NCBI GenBank assembly: GCA_934555865.1
Contig: CAKTFI010000030.1
Location: forward strand, 1 to 13,655
Direction: 5' to 3'
Length of the DNA: 13,655 bases
Origin: an uncultured Christensenellaceae bacterium
GTDB taxonomy: Bacteria; Bacillota; Clostridia; Christensenellales; Christensenellaceae
Shown: positions 1 through 6,667 of the stretch, piece by piece
Numbering within the stretch: the first letter of the stretch is position 1
Layout: each line of letters opens with the position of its first letter
Program-made: the position numbers and the translations under genes
Notes under the pieces: model-generated
Seen by the model: only the letters and a program-made list of their open reading frames with translations
Told to the model about the DNA's origin: nothing
The model's database searches: none

Positions 1-1223
1 ACCGGCGCTGCTGCAGGCCGCGGCTTGCCGCATTCGGCACAGAACTTGCCGGTGTTGACCGCACCGCAGCTGCAAGTCCAGCTATTCTGCTCCGGCCGGG
101 GTGCGCCACATTCCGCACAGAACCTGCCGGTGTTGACCGCGCCGCAGGAACAGGTCCATCCGTTTTGCGGAGCCGCCGGGGTAGCCGGGGCCTGCGGCGC
201 CTGTTGTGCCTGCTGCGCCTGCCCCATCTGGAAGAGCTGCTGCGCATTGAAGCCGCCACTCTGCTGTGCCATGCCCATCCCCATGAAGCCCATCATTGCG
301 CCGTTGGGATTGGCCGCCGCCGCGCGCATCGCATCGCTCTGCGCGCCGACCAAGGTCGCCGCTGCCATGTTCGGGTTGCGCATCACGGCGTTCTTTTGCA
401 GTTCCTTAATCATCTGCTCATCTTCCTTCGGCGCCGTGACAGAGTTCACGCCAAAGGAGGCAACGCAAAGCCCACGCAACTCGCCCCACTTTTTGGAGAG
501 CACTTCATTGAGTGCGTCCGCAATCTCCTGCGTGTGGCCGGGCAGAGCACTGTAACGAATGCCCATCTCCGAGATCTTGGCAAACGCCGGCTGCAGGGCC
601 GTCATCAGCTCGCTCTTTAGCATGCTATCGATCTGGCTGCGGTCATAGGCCTCCTCGACATTGCCGCACACATTCGTGTAGAACAGCATGGGATCCTGAA
701 TCTTATAGGAATACTCGCCGTTGCAACGGATGGCGATGTCCACATCCAGACCGATGTTCTTATCGACTACACGGAAGGGAACGGGATTGGGCGTACCATA
801 TTTGTTACCGACAATCTCCTTGGTATTGAAGTAATACACGCGCTGATCCTTGGCCGCGTCTCCACCAAAGGTGAATCTCTTGCCGATCAGCTTAAAGGTA
901 TTGAGGATCCCTTTACCGAGGCCTCCGTAGAAGATGCTCGGCTCCGTTGAAGTATCGTAGACAAATTCACCCGGCTCTGCGCAGAGCTCCACGACCTTGC
1001 CTTGTTCGACGATCATCATGCACTGCCCTTCGTTAACGGCGACAATCGACCCGTTAGAAATGATGTTTTCCTCGCCCCGTGTGTTGGAGCTGCGGCGGCT
1101 CACCCGCTTTTGCCCCTTCACCACCAGAGTGTTAACGTCCAGCGCTTCGCTGTAGAAGTAATCACGCCACTGATCGGCCAGCGCGCCTGCTGCCGCCCCA
1201 ATGCCTGCTCTTAACAATCCCAT
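1..1223 (-). CDS. SPFH-domain (YdjI-like) protein with C-terminal zinc ribbons, partial
   Basis: Open frame of 407 codons from an ATG at 1223, running off the left edge, so the true C-terminus is missing. It is preceded by a strong AGGAGG. The N-terminus MGLLRAGIGAAAGALADQW and the body (roughly residues 20-290) fit the SPFH/stomatin-flotillin family called 'virion core protein' or YdjI. A Met/Gly/Gln/Ala-rich linker (about 310-355) follows, then two tandem zinc ribbons of pattern CxC-x8-CxxC (Cys 358/360/369/372 and 384/386/395/398). In B. subtilis, YdjI is held at the membrane by YdjG/YdjH and links PspA to the membrane. The two genes upstream here are YdjH- and YdjG-like, so an envelope-stress scaffold role is inferred. 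B. subtilis YdjI is about 320 residues; this protein is already longer. Family assignment is firm; the function is inference. Confidence 0.9.
   Translation of the reverse strand, partial: MGLLRAGIGAAAGALADQWRDYFYSEALDVNTLVVKGQKRVSRRSSNTRGEENIISNGSIVAVNEGQCMMIVEQGKVVELCAEPGEFVYDTSTEPSIFYGGLGKGILNTFKLIGKRFTFGGDAAKDQRVYYFNTKEIVGNKYGTPNPVPFRVVDKNIGLDVDIAIRCNGEYSYKIQDPMLFYTNVCGNVEEAYDRSQIDSMLKSELMTALQPAFAKISEMGIRYSALPGHTQEIADALNEVLSKKWGELRGLCVASFGVNSVTAPKEDEQMIKELQKNAVMRNPNMAAATLVGAQSDAMRAAAANPNGAMMGFMGMGMAQQSGGFNAQQLFQMGQAQQAQQAPQAPATPAAPQNGWTCSCGAVNTGRFCAECGAPRPEQNSWTCSCGAVNTGKFCAECGKPRPAAAP
5..160 (-). repeat. 78-bp tandem duplication encoding the two zinc ribbons
   Basis: Two near-identical 26-codon units lie side by side within the SPFH gene. 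Each encodes WTCSCGAVNTG(R/K)FCAECG followed by a Pro-rich spacer. Matching bases such as cattcggcac at 31 and cattccgcac at 109 are exactly 78 bp apart. This is an in-frame internal duplication. Further copies could lie beyond the left edge. Confidence 0.85.
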
Positions 1224-1241
1224 AACCTACCTCCTATCGCA

Positions 1242-1259
1242 ATCCCGGTCGTGCGGGAT
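1242..1259 (-). other. Intercistronic hairpin upstream of the SPFH gene
   Basis: A perfect inverted repeat, ATCCCG / CGGGAT with a 6-nt loop, lies between the TPM gene and the SPFH gene, about 10 bases ahead of the AGGAGG. No T-run follows it, so it is not a classical terminator. It could be an mRNA stability or processing element, or a partial attenuator. Function unknown. Confidence 0.4.
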
Positions 1260-1280
1260 CTTTGTGAAGTCTCTTTCTTT

Positions 1281-1309
1281 ACTTTACCATAGAATGGCTC
1301 GTTTGCCAA
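1281..1309 (-). promoter_or_regulatory. Possible internal promoter for the SPFH gene
   Basis: On the minus strand TTGGCA (1304-1309) is followed after 17 nt by TAAAGT (1281-1286), inside the 91-bp gap between the TPM stop codon and the SPFH start. The match is moderate. The unusually long gap within an otherwise tight operon makes an extra promoter plausible. Confidence 0.35.
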
Positions 1310-1314
1310 CCGGC

Positions 1315-3036
1315 TTAGAAGCTCCCACCTCCGCCGCCGTGCGATGAACCGCTGCTACTCGTATGCGTACTGCTCCCGCCTCCGCCACCGCCACTGCTAC
1401 CGGAATTGTTATCACGCTCGATTCGCCGGCTCGTCGTGTGGCTGTACAAGTAGATGTCCGCGCTGTTCGTCAGCGCAAAGCTGCCCGGGCGGATATAATC
1501 CTGTGCCTGATTCTTGGGGCGCGCCGTCTTCATCCGCCGCCGCATGCCACCAACGATCAAGAAAGCGATGAGCGCCGCCACCGCTTCCGCGATGAGCACC
1601 GCCGTCCAGTTGATGTGTCGCCACCAGCGCGCCAAATCACCTTTAAAGCCCGCTTCGCGCAACGCCGGACCGGCACTGCCATTATAGTAATCGTACAGCT
1701 CTTCATCCACTTCCATGAGGAAATTGTCAAACGCCTTTTGGTAATCCTTCGATTTTAACCCAGCAGCGACGACCTTGCCAATCCGTTGGATATCCGCATC
1801 GGTAAAGGCATGGATGGCGTTCCCAGCAGTGGAGATCCACCAATTGCGTCCGCCCATATCCACAAGCAGCAACAACCCATCCGTCGCATAGCCGTTGTAA
1901 TCATAGTAGTCGTCGGCATAAGCCATAGTCGACTTGCTCTCTGTGCCGTTTACCGTCAGGATGACCACATCCTGCCCATAGGCCGCGCGGAGCTTTTCGA
2001 TCTTTGCCTGCAAGGCTTCCTTGGCAGTGCTGTCCAGCAGCCCCGCTTCATCGATCAAAAACACCGTCGCCGTGCCGGCCGGCGTGTGTGCATCGTCTCC
2101 CGCGTTTTTTGAGAAAGTGAATGACACGCTGTCATAGAACGCATCAAAGGCCCCGGTGTAATCGCTATCCGAAAGGTAAGCTGCAACCTCGTCACCGATG
2201 GCATCAATCTGTTCATCCGAAAATAGGTCGATGCAATCGCCCGCGGTGGAGATCCACCATTCGCGTTCACCCATATCGGTGAGCAGCAGGATGCCATCCT
2301 CCGCATAGCCGTGCTCGTCATAGTAATCATCGGCATAGGCCATAGCCGACTTGCCGCTGGTGCTTTCCGTCGTCAGGACGACGGCATCTTTGCCATATTT
2401 TTCGGCCAATGCTGCCAATTTCTGCTGCAATTCCGCCGTTTCGGCGTCGGTCAGAAGGTCTGCATCGTCCACAACATAACTCTTACCCGCCTGCGGTGCG
2501 ATAACGATCGGCTCGCTAGCTTCCGGATCGGGTTCATCTGTGCCCACCGTCCCAGCGCTCTGCGCCGCCAGATCTTTTAAGAAATCCATGCACCCCTCGT
2601 ACAGCGGCGCCAAGCTTTCGCCATCAGCATTCGAGAGGCGGTCGATCCCCGCCTGCAGCATTTCGGTGATTCTAGCTTCGTCCAGCAGTTCCTCTGCCCC
2701 TGCACCCGCATGCGCATAGATCTGATCCTGCTCAATTGAAAGCAGCGTCGCCACATACGGTTTTCCCGCCTGCGACAGCTGCACATAGGCGGGCTGCACC
2801 GTAAAATAGGCGTCCTCACCGCCGAGCTCTACCGAGGTTTCCGTAAAAATGCTGAATATGATGCCCGTGTCAGCATAAAGCTGCTGCATTTCCGTCTGTA
2901 GGAACTGTACATCCGCTGCCTCAAAGCATTGTGCGTTGTCCTGCACCACATACGGTTCCCCTTCTGCTCGGACGCCCCAAAGCGGCAGGAAGCAGAGCAG
3001 CACCGCCAACATTCCTGCAAATAATTTCCGTCTCAT
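1315..3036 (-). CDS. TPM-domain (YgcG/YdjH-like) exported membrane protein with Gly/Ser tail
   Basis: A 573-residue protein. I chose the ATG at 3036 because AAGGAGG sits just upstream; an in-frame ATG at 3063 lacks this. Residues 1-24 form a signal peptide (RRK, a hydrophobic core, cleavage near VRA). Two clear TPM domains follow, at about 187-307 and 325-445. They share MAYADDYYD(E/Y)(H/N)GY and R(E/N)WWISTAG signatures 139 residues apart. A third, degenerate TPM-like region appears at about 28-155. A transmembrane helix lies at about 477-497 and the tail is Gly/Ser/His-rich, ending GGGGGSF. B. subtilis YdjH has this general layout (TPM domain, membrane helix, Gly-rich tail) and helps anchor YdjI. 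The start is 10 nt after the upstream gene's stop, so the two are co-transcribed. The biochemical activity of TPM domains is not settled. Confidence 0.9.
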   Translation of the reverse strand: MRRKLFAGMLAVLLCFLPLWGVRAEGEPYVVQDNAQCFEAADVQFLQTEMQQLYADTGIIFSIFTETSVELGGEDAYFTVQPAYVQLSQAGKPYVATLLSIEQDQIYAHAGAGAEELLDEARITEMLQAGIDRLSNADGESLAPLYEGCMDFLKDLAAQSAGTVGTDEPDPEASEPIVIAPQAGKSYVVDDADLLTDAETAELQQKLAALAEKYGKDAVVLTTESTSGKSAMAYADDYYDEHGYAEDGILLLTDMGEREWWISTAGDCIDLFSDEQIDAIGDEVAAYLSDSDYTGAFDAFYDSVSFTFSKNAGDDAHTPAGTATVFLIDEAGLLDSTAKEALQAKIEKLRAAYGQDVVILTVNGTESKSTMAYADDYYDYNGYATDGLLLLVDMGGRNWWISTAGNAIHAFTDADIQRIGKVVAAGLKSKDYQKAFDNFLMEVDEELYDYYNGSAGPALREAGFKGDLARWWRHINWTAVLIAEAVAALIAFLIVGGMRRRMKTARPKNQAQDYIRPGSFALTNSADIYLYSHTTSRRIERDNNSGSSGGGGGGSSTHTSSSGSSHGGGGGSF

Positions 3037-3046
3037 CCTTTCCTCC

Positions 3047-4123
3047 TTACAGCAAGGTAGCAATCAAGCCCAGCACCAGACCAATCCCGGCAAACAGGCC
3101 TCCTGCCCATGCCCAATATCGGCCCTTGGAAACGGGGAGTTCTCCCACGAATTTTCCGGTTTGTCCATTCATGGCGAACATGTAATTCTTGCCCTGATAT
3201 ACCGTGTTCACGACCCAGACGGGCAGCAGCGCATAGCGCACCTTGCCATTTTGGAACTGCACTGCCGTGTTATGTGGAATGACGCTTGCATACCCCGCCG
3301 TCGTGGACAGGAATGCAGACCGCGTACTGTTTTCAATGCGTTCATTGGCCCGCGGCTCGCTGGCCTTGGCGTCCACATCGTATTTGTCTGCGAGATATCC
3401 CGAAAGGTATGCCGCGTTAAAGTCAATCGCTTCCTGGTAATCGTAGGGTTCGATTGCCTCCATATAGCTGTTATCCATCTTCTGCGACCCATCAACCGGT
3501 ACGCGCTCAAAGCTCATATCGCCCGACCGCAGCAGCCGGTAGTGATCCGTACGCGTATACTCGTAATCCCGATCGCTCCAGGTAAAGACCTGCGTCGCGT
3601 CGTACTGCATGTTAGCGTGGCTGTCACAGTCGAACAGCCAAAACGGTACATATATGCCGGTAATCTCCTTGATGCGGGTCTGTTCGCGGAAATCCTTGGG
3701 AAGCAGCTTTTTACCGGCATAGAATTTTTCAAATTCCTTCTTTGCCCGCACCCCATCCACCTTAAAGGGGATAAGCAAATCCGGCCGGAACACGCCACGC
3801 AGTCGATCCTGCAAAATTGTGTTATTGCCGCAATATGGGCAGGCCGTGGCTGCCGTATTGGCATCTGCAATAATCTCCCCGCCGCAAGAGGGGCAGGTAT
3901 AGAGGTTCATGGTGCCTTCATCTTCCCATTCCTCGTGTCCGGCGCCATAGTCCTCCCAACCAAAGTTGCTTGTCGTGTTCCCCTCCTGCGAGGCCTCGGT
4001 GTACTGCTTTGCCGCTTCGATGTCAAAGCTGTTTCCGCAGGAAGCGCACTGCATATTTTGCGTCCCACTGGAAAACGCCAGCGGCGCGCCACAGCAGGGA
4101 CATTTGTATTCGGTAACGCTCAT
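3047..4123 (-). CDS. Double zinc-ribbon membrane protein, YdjG-like
   Basis: A 358-residue protein starting at ATG 4123, with AAGGAG 6 nt upstream. A longer reading from 4213 runs through the promoter and is unlikely. Two zinc-binding CxxC pairs are present near the N-terminus: C8/C11 with C26/C29 (TFIIB-like ribbon) and C77/C80 with C95/C98. A long soluble region follows, containing IPFKVDGVRAKKEFEKFY and YVPFWLFDC, which I recognise from YdjG-type 'TFIIB-type zinc ribbon-containing' proteins. A single C-terminal membrane helix ends the protein (about 336-358, GGLFAGIGLVLGLIATLL). It is the first gene of the three-gene operon. Its TAA stop overlaps the ribosome site of the next gene (TAAGGAGG), suggesting translational coupling. 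In B. subtilis the partner proteins YdjG and YdjH recruit YdjI to the membrane; the same role is inferred here. Confidence 0.85.
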   Translation of the reverse strand: MSVTEYKCPCCGAPLAFSSGTQNMQCASCGNSFDIEAAKQYTEASQEGNTTSNFGWEDYGAGHEEWEDEGTMNLYTCPSCGGEIIADANTAATACPYCGNNTILQDRLRGVFRPDLLIPFKVDGVRAKKEFEKFYAGKKLLPKDFREQTRIKEITGIYVPFWLFDCDSHANMQYDATQVFTWSDRDYEYTRTDHYRLLRSGDMSFERVPVDGSQKMDNSYMEAIEPYDYQEAIDFNAAYLSGYLADKYDVDAKASEPRANERIENSTRSAFLSTTAGYASVIPHNTAVQFQNGKVRYALLPVWVVNTVYQGKNYMFAMNGQTGKFVGELPVSKGRYWAWAGGLFAGIGLVLGLIATLL

Positions 4124-4149
4124 GTTCTTCTCCTTTCTCATATATAGAC

Positions 4150-4179
4150 AGTATACTGCAAAAATCGATCGGTTTGCAA
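4150..4179 (-). promoter_or_regulatory. Sigma-A-type promoter of the ydjGHI-like operon
   Basis: On the minus strand TTGCAA (4174-4179) is followed after 18 nt by TATACT (4150-4155), which is 27 nt upstream of the start codon. This leaves a very short leader carrying the AAGGAG site. No TGAAAC/CGTA-type sigma-W promoter, which drives the B. subtilis operon, is evident. Confidence 0.6.
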
Positions 4180-4332
4180 CAAATTCTCCGGGAAATTTCC
4201 GCGTTTCCGCCATTTTCCCAACTATCTTCGATTTTCGGATCTCTCACCGCGGTTGCCGCCGTGTTCCCTGCGCAAAAAGATGGGGCGCATCCCTGAAAAC
4301 CGGACATTTTCCCGGGGGGTATTTCGGTAGGC

Positions 4333-4364
4333 AAAAAAAAGCGCGGATGCCAATGCCTCCGCGC
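4333..4364 (-). terminator. Terminator of the sugar kinase gene
   Basis: On the minus strand a GCGCGGA / TCCGCGC stem (4341-4347 with 4358-4364) is followed immediately by eight T residues (4333-4340). It lies about 67 nt beyond the kinase stop codon. Between it and the ydjGHI-like promoter (4180-4332) I see no gene. Confidence 0.9.
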
Positions 4365-4431
4365 CCAAACGGCGATTTCTCGCCGCGTTTATTTTTCCCG
4401 TGCCAAGGCCGAAAAAGAAGGCCTATCGTGC

Positions 4432-5943
4432 TTACGCCTCTTCGCCGGTCAGCCACTTCTTCGCGTCGTAGATGTCCGGATATACATCGTACAGCCCTTC
4501 ATAGATCTTTTCAAAAATGGGCTTCAGCTTTGCGTATTTCGCGACATTTTCCGGATTCGGCCGCGTCACCGCCGCGATTTCCAGATACTTTTCCAGAGCC
4601 GTCGCCTCGTCCGGATAGATCCCCATCGCGATCCCGCCCAGGATCGCGCCGCCGATCGTCGCCGCCTCCTCCATATACTTGGGCGCACGAATCTCTACAT
4701 TCATAATATCCGCAAAGATCTGCCGCGTGATCTCGCCCTTGCCGAGCCCACCGACGATGACCACGCTTTTCACATCCAGCCCCTGCGCACGCACACCGTC
4801 CATGATGACGCCGATGTTCAACCCGATGCCCTCGATGACGCTGCGCAGAATATCCTCGCGCTTGGTCGTGAGCGAAATACCCACAAAACTGCCCTGCGCC
4901 TTGCCGTTGTTGCGCGGGTCGCGTTCACCCGCCAAGTACGGATGGAACATCACGCCGTTGCTGCCGACCGGCGCTGAGGCAATCTCCCGGTTGATGATCG
5001 TATAGACATCCTCGCCCGTCCGCGCTGCCTCCTGCTGTTCCGCCTTGCAGATCTGGTTCTTCAGCCAGCTGAAGGAGGTGCCGGAGGAAGCTGTGAGGCC
5101 GCCGATGCAGCGCACCTTGTCGCCCTTTTGCACCAGCGCCAAAATGCCCGCCGAGGTGCCGCCGTTCATATAGGCGTCACCCGGGTGGATTAGCCCCGCG
5201 CCGATCATGGAGCATTCCGTGTCACCGGAGCCGATCACCAGCTTGGTGCCCGCCGCCAGGCCGCATTCCGCCGCGTACTTTTCCGGGATCTCGCCCACGA
5301 TGTCCGTCCGCTTATGGATCTTGGGCATCATATCGCGCGTCACGCCGACATAACGCATGAGCTCCTCGCTCCAGTCGGTGTGATCCGGCGTCATCATCGT
5401 CGTGTTGCCGGCCGGCGCATATTCCGTCGCCGCATAGCCTGTCATCTTATAAATGATATAGTCCTGCGCCGCCGGAAAGATCTTGGCCGTCTTGGCGAAG
5501 ATCTCCGGTCTGTTCTTTTTCATCCAGTAGATCTTAGGGAGTGTCTCGTTTGCGCCGATCTTTCCATCCGAATTACAGAGCAGCAATTCCCGCGGGATCA
5601 TCGCCTCCAATTCCGCACATTCCTCCACCGCGCGCACATCCTGCCAGATATATGCGTTGTTTAGCACATTGCCGTCGGCGTCCACACACAGGCAGTTCGG
5701 GTATGTGCCGTCAAACGCCACGCAGAGGATGTCCCGCACATCGATGTCCCGCGTGAGCTCCTTGGTGCTGCGACAGAAAGCCTTCCACCAATCCTCCGGA
5801 TCCTGCTCTACCCCGCCGTTCGGCAGGGTATGCGAGGGATAGCCCGTCGTCCGCGTGCCGACGAATTTCCCGTCGGTCGTAAAAAGCGACGCCTTGTCGC
5901 CGCTCGTGCCAAAATCGTGCGCCAAAATGTACTTTGTGTTCAT
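4432..5943 (-). CDS. FGGY-family carbohydrate kinase, xylulokinase-like
   Basis: A 503-residue protein, the usual length for FGGY kinases, which phosphorylate sugars or polyols with ATP in the cytoplasm. The N-terminal ATPase motif DFGTSGDKASLF is at residues 11-22. The second-domain motifs GSGDTECSMIGAG, NGGTSAGILAL, HPYLAGERDPRNN and GGLGKGEITRQIFADI follow, as does a C-terminal EEAATIGGAILGGIAMG helix typical of the family signature. Overall it resembles XylB-type xylulokinases most, but the substrate cannot be fixed from sequence. No isomerase, transporter or regulator lies beside it, so the context gives no substrate clue. The start ATG at 5943 has only a weak purine-rich ribosome site (AAGAGAAGAG). 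It is transcribed alone, between its own promoter and terminator. Confidence 0.9.
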   Translation of the reverse strand: MNTKYILAHDFGTSGDKASLFTTDGKFVGTRTTGYPSHTLPNGGVEQDPEDWWKAFCRSTKELTRDIDVRDILCVAFDGTYPNCLCVDADGNVLNNAYIWQDVRAVEECAELEAMIPRELLLCNSDGKIGANETLPKIYWMKKNRPEIFAKTAKIFPAAQDYIIYKMTGYAATEYAPAGNTTMMTPDHTDWSEELMRYVGVTRDMMPKIHKRTDIVGEIPEKYAAECGLAAGTKLVIGSGDTECSMIGAGLIHPGDAYMNGGTSAGILALVQKGDKVRCIGGLTASSGTSFSWLKNQICKAEQQEAARTGEDVYTIINREIASAPVGSNGVMFHPYLAGERDPRNNGKAQGSFVGISLTTKREDILRSVIEGIGLNIGVIMDGVRAQGLDVKSVVIVGGLGKGEITRQIFADIMNVEIRAPKYMEEAATIGGAILGGIAMGIYPDEATALEKYLEIAAVTRPNPENVAKYAKLKPIFEKIYEGLYDVYPDIYDAKKWLTGEEA

Positions 5944-5972
5944 GCTCTTCTCTTTTCTTATCTCTGCTGTTT

Positions 5973-5989
5973 TGCGGCAGTTTGCCGCA
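5973..5989 (-). promoter_or_regulatory. Palindrome at the kinase transcription start (candidate operator)
   Basis: A perfect inverted repeat with 7-bp arms TGCGGCA / TGCCGCA and a 3-nt centre lies 5 nt downstream of the kinase -10 box, covering the predicted +1. That position suits a repressor site. As RNA it could also form a 5' hairpin. Confidence 0.5.
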
Positions 5990-5994
5990 CCTTC

Positions 5995-6024
5995 AGTATA
6001 TCACAAAAATTTATTTCCGCCAAA
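5995..6024 (-). promoter_or_regulatory. Promoter of the sugar kinase gene
   Basis: On the minus strand a TGaTATACT extended -10 (TATACT at 5995-6000) lies 18 nt downstream of a weak TTTGGC (6019-6024). The extended TG could compensate for the poor -35. Confidence 0.5.
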
Positions 6025-6047
6025 TTCCGCGCGCTGTCCAGGTAAGC

Positions 6048-6072
6048 AAAAACCGGCCCCGCAGGACCGGCT
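6048..6072 (-). terminator. Terminator after the ribbon-helix-helix gene
   Basis: On the minus strand a nine-pair GC-rich stem (AGCCGGTCC with GGGCCGGTT, two wobble pairs, TGCG loop) runs into a T-run (6048-6052), 13 nt after the small gene's stop. It separates that gene from the kinase promoter. Confidence 0.8.
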
Positions 6073-6085
6073 TCCCTATTGCATA

Positions 6086-6265
6086 TTACGGTTCTTCCTT
6101 TTCGGCGACAAAGAGTTCACCGTTGCTCCGTTCGTACTGTTCAATGCAATTGCGAATCAAAATCAGGATCTGACTGTTTGCCGAACGCCCTTCATAATCG
6201 GCCACAATGTGCAGTTTGTTCAGCATTTCCTCGTCAATGCGGATAGATAAATTTTTGATCGCCAC
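6086..6265 (-). CDS. Arc-type ribbon-helix-helix DNA-binding protein
   Basis: A 59-residue protein starting with GTG at 6265. The layout is that of Arc/TraY ribbon-helix-helix proteins. A short beta strand (IKNLSIRID, about 3-11) is followed by helix A (EEMLNKLHIVADYEG, about 12-26), then a GRSANSQI turn/helix start (26-33) and helix B (LILIRNCIEQYE). GRS-N-(E/Q)I is the signature I recognise from Arc. Such proteins dimerise and insert the two strands into the DNA major groove, often repressing their own gene. A 10-bp perfect palindrome lies 13 nt upstream of the start codon and could be its operator (inference). The ribosome site is weak (GGGGGTAG). No toxin gene follows; a terminator does. 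DNA targets are unknown. Confidence 0.85.
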   Translation of the reverse strand: MAIKNLSIRIDEEMLNKLHIVADYEGRSANSQILILIRNCIEQYERSNGELFVAEKEEP

Positions 6266-6278
6266 CTTCTACCCCCGC

Positions 6279-6288
6279 CCTAGCTAGG
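6279..6288. promoter_or_regulatory. CCTAGCTAGG palindrome upstream of the RHH gene
   Basis: A perfect 10-bp palindrome lies between a minus-strand TATAAT (6304-6309) and the GTG start. It would lie in the leader or near +1 and is a natural candidate for an autoregulatory site. A plus-strand TATAAT (6308-6313) overlaps the minus one, but neither has a convincing -35. Confidence 0.35.
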
Positions 6289-6390
6289 CTCGATATATGA
6301 TCTATTATATAATCGCCCTATCAAAAAAGCTAATTTTTGGATGCAGTACGCAGTCAAAATATATCCAATTTTCTTACTTTTCGCGTGAAT

Positions 6391-6419
6391 TGTGGGAAAA
6401 TAGGGAGGGTTTTATCTAT
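6391..6419 (+). promoter_or_regulatory. Possible promoter of the 58-residue gene
   Basis: TTGTGG is followed after 17 nt by TATCTA, ahead of the small gene's AGAGG ribosome site. The match to consensus is only moderate. Confidence 0.3.
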
Positions 6420-6440
6420 CCCCCACAGAAAAGAGGCATT

Positions 6441-6617
6441 ATGAAACACAAAATCGAACAGAACAACGAACGAGAAGCACCCGTCGAGTATCAAAAAATG
6501 TATTACACGCTGATGGCGGCGATCTCGGAGGCCATGGAGCTCCTCACCCGCGCCCAACAGCAATGTGAGGAGTGGTATGTAAATGCCGGCACAGAGGGGC
6601 AGCCTCCCACCCGCTAG
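6441..6617 (+). CDS. Small helical protein of unknown function (58 aa)
   Basis: ATG at 6441 with an AGAGG ribosome site about 6 nt upstream; an in-frame ATG at 6297 would prepend an unlikely sequence. The protein is hydrophilic at its N-terminus (MKHKIEQNNEREAP). It then forms one predicted amphipathic helical stretch, YQKMYYTLMAAISEAMELLTRAQQQCEEWYV. I associate the 'YxxMYxxLxxAIxxAxxLLxxAQQxCEExY' pattern with short uncharacterised proteins widespread in Clostridia, sometimes near phage genes. That is recollection, not a search. It is divergent from the ribbon-helix-helix gene and convergent with the ruv-queA operon, with the terminator hairpin beginning right after its stop. No function is proposed. 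Confidence 0.7.
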   Translation: MKHKIEQNNEREAPVEYQKMYYTLMAAISEAMELLTRAQQQCEEWYVNAGTEGQPPTR

Positions 6618-6648
6618 AAAAAGGGGCGGTGGAAAATTCCGCCGCCCC
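6618..6648 (-). terminator. Terminator of the ruvCAB-queA operon
   Basis: A strong hairpin (GGGGCGG / CCGCCCC plus further inner pairs, 6623-6648) is followed on the minus strand by five T residues (6618-6622). It lies 20 nt past the queA stop and directly abuts the stop of the convergent small gene. On the plus strand there is no T-run, so it mainly serves the minus strand. Confidence 0.85.
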
Positions 6649-6667
6649 CATGCATCCATGCAATTAC

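Noticed and set aside
25..620. Plus-strand open frames rich in Cys, Pro and His at the left edge
   Set aside because: They are antisense to the SPFH gene; the repeated look comes from the duplicated zinc-ribbon DNA.
2936..4147. A 403-codon plus-strand open frame opposite the zinc-ribbon gene
   Set aside because: It is antisense to two clearly real genes. The product has no recognisable domain and no promoter or ribosome site suits it.
4150..4213. A sigma-W/ECF-type promoter ahead of the ydjGHI-like operon
   Set aside because: GGAAAC appears upstream on the minus strand, but no CGTA-like -10 follows at 16-17 nt, whereas a good TTGCAA-N18-TATACT promoter is present.
6086..6617. The two divergent small genes as a toxin-antitoxin pair
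   Set aside because: Toxin-antitoxin genes are normally co-transcribed in one operon. These are divergent, each apparently with its own promoter, and the 58-residue protein resembles no toxin family I know.
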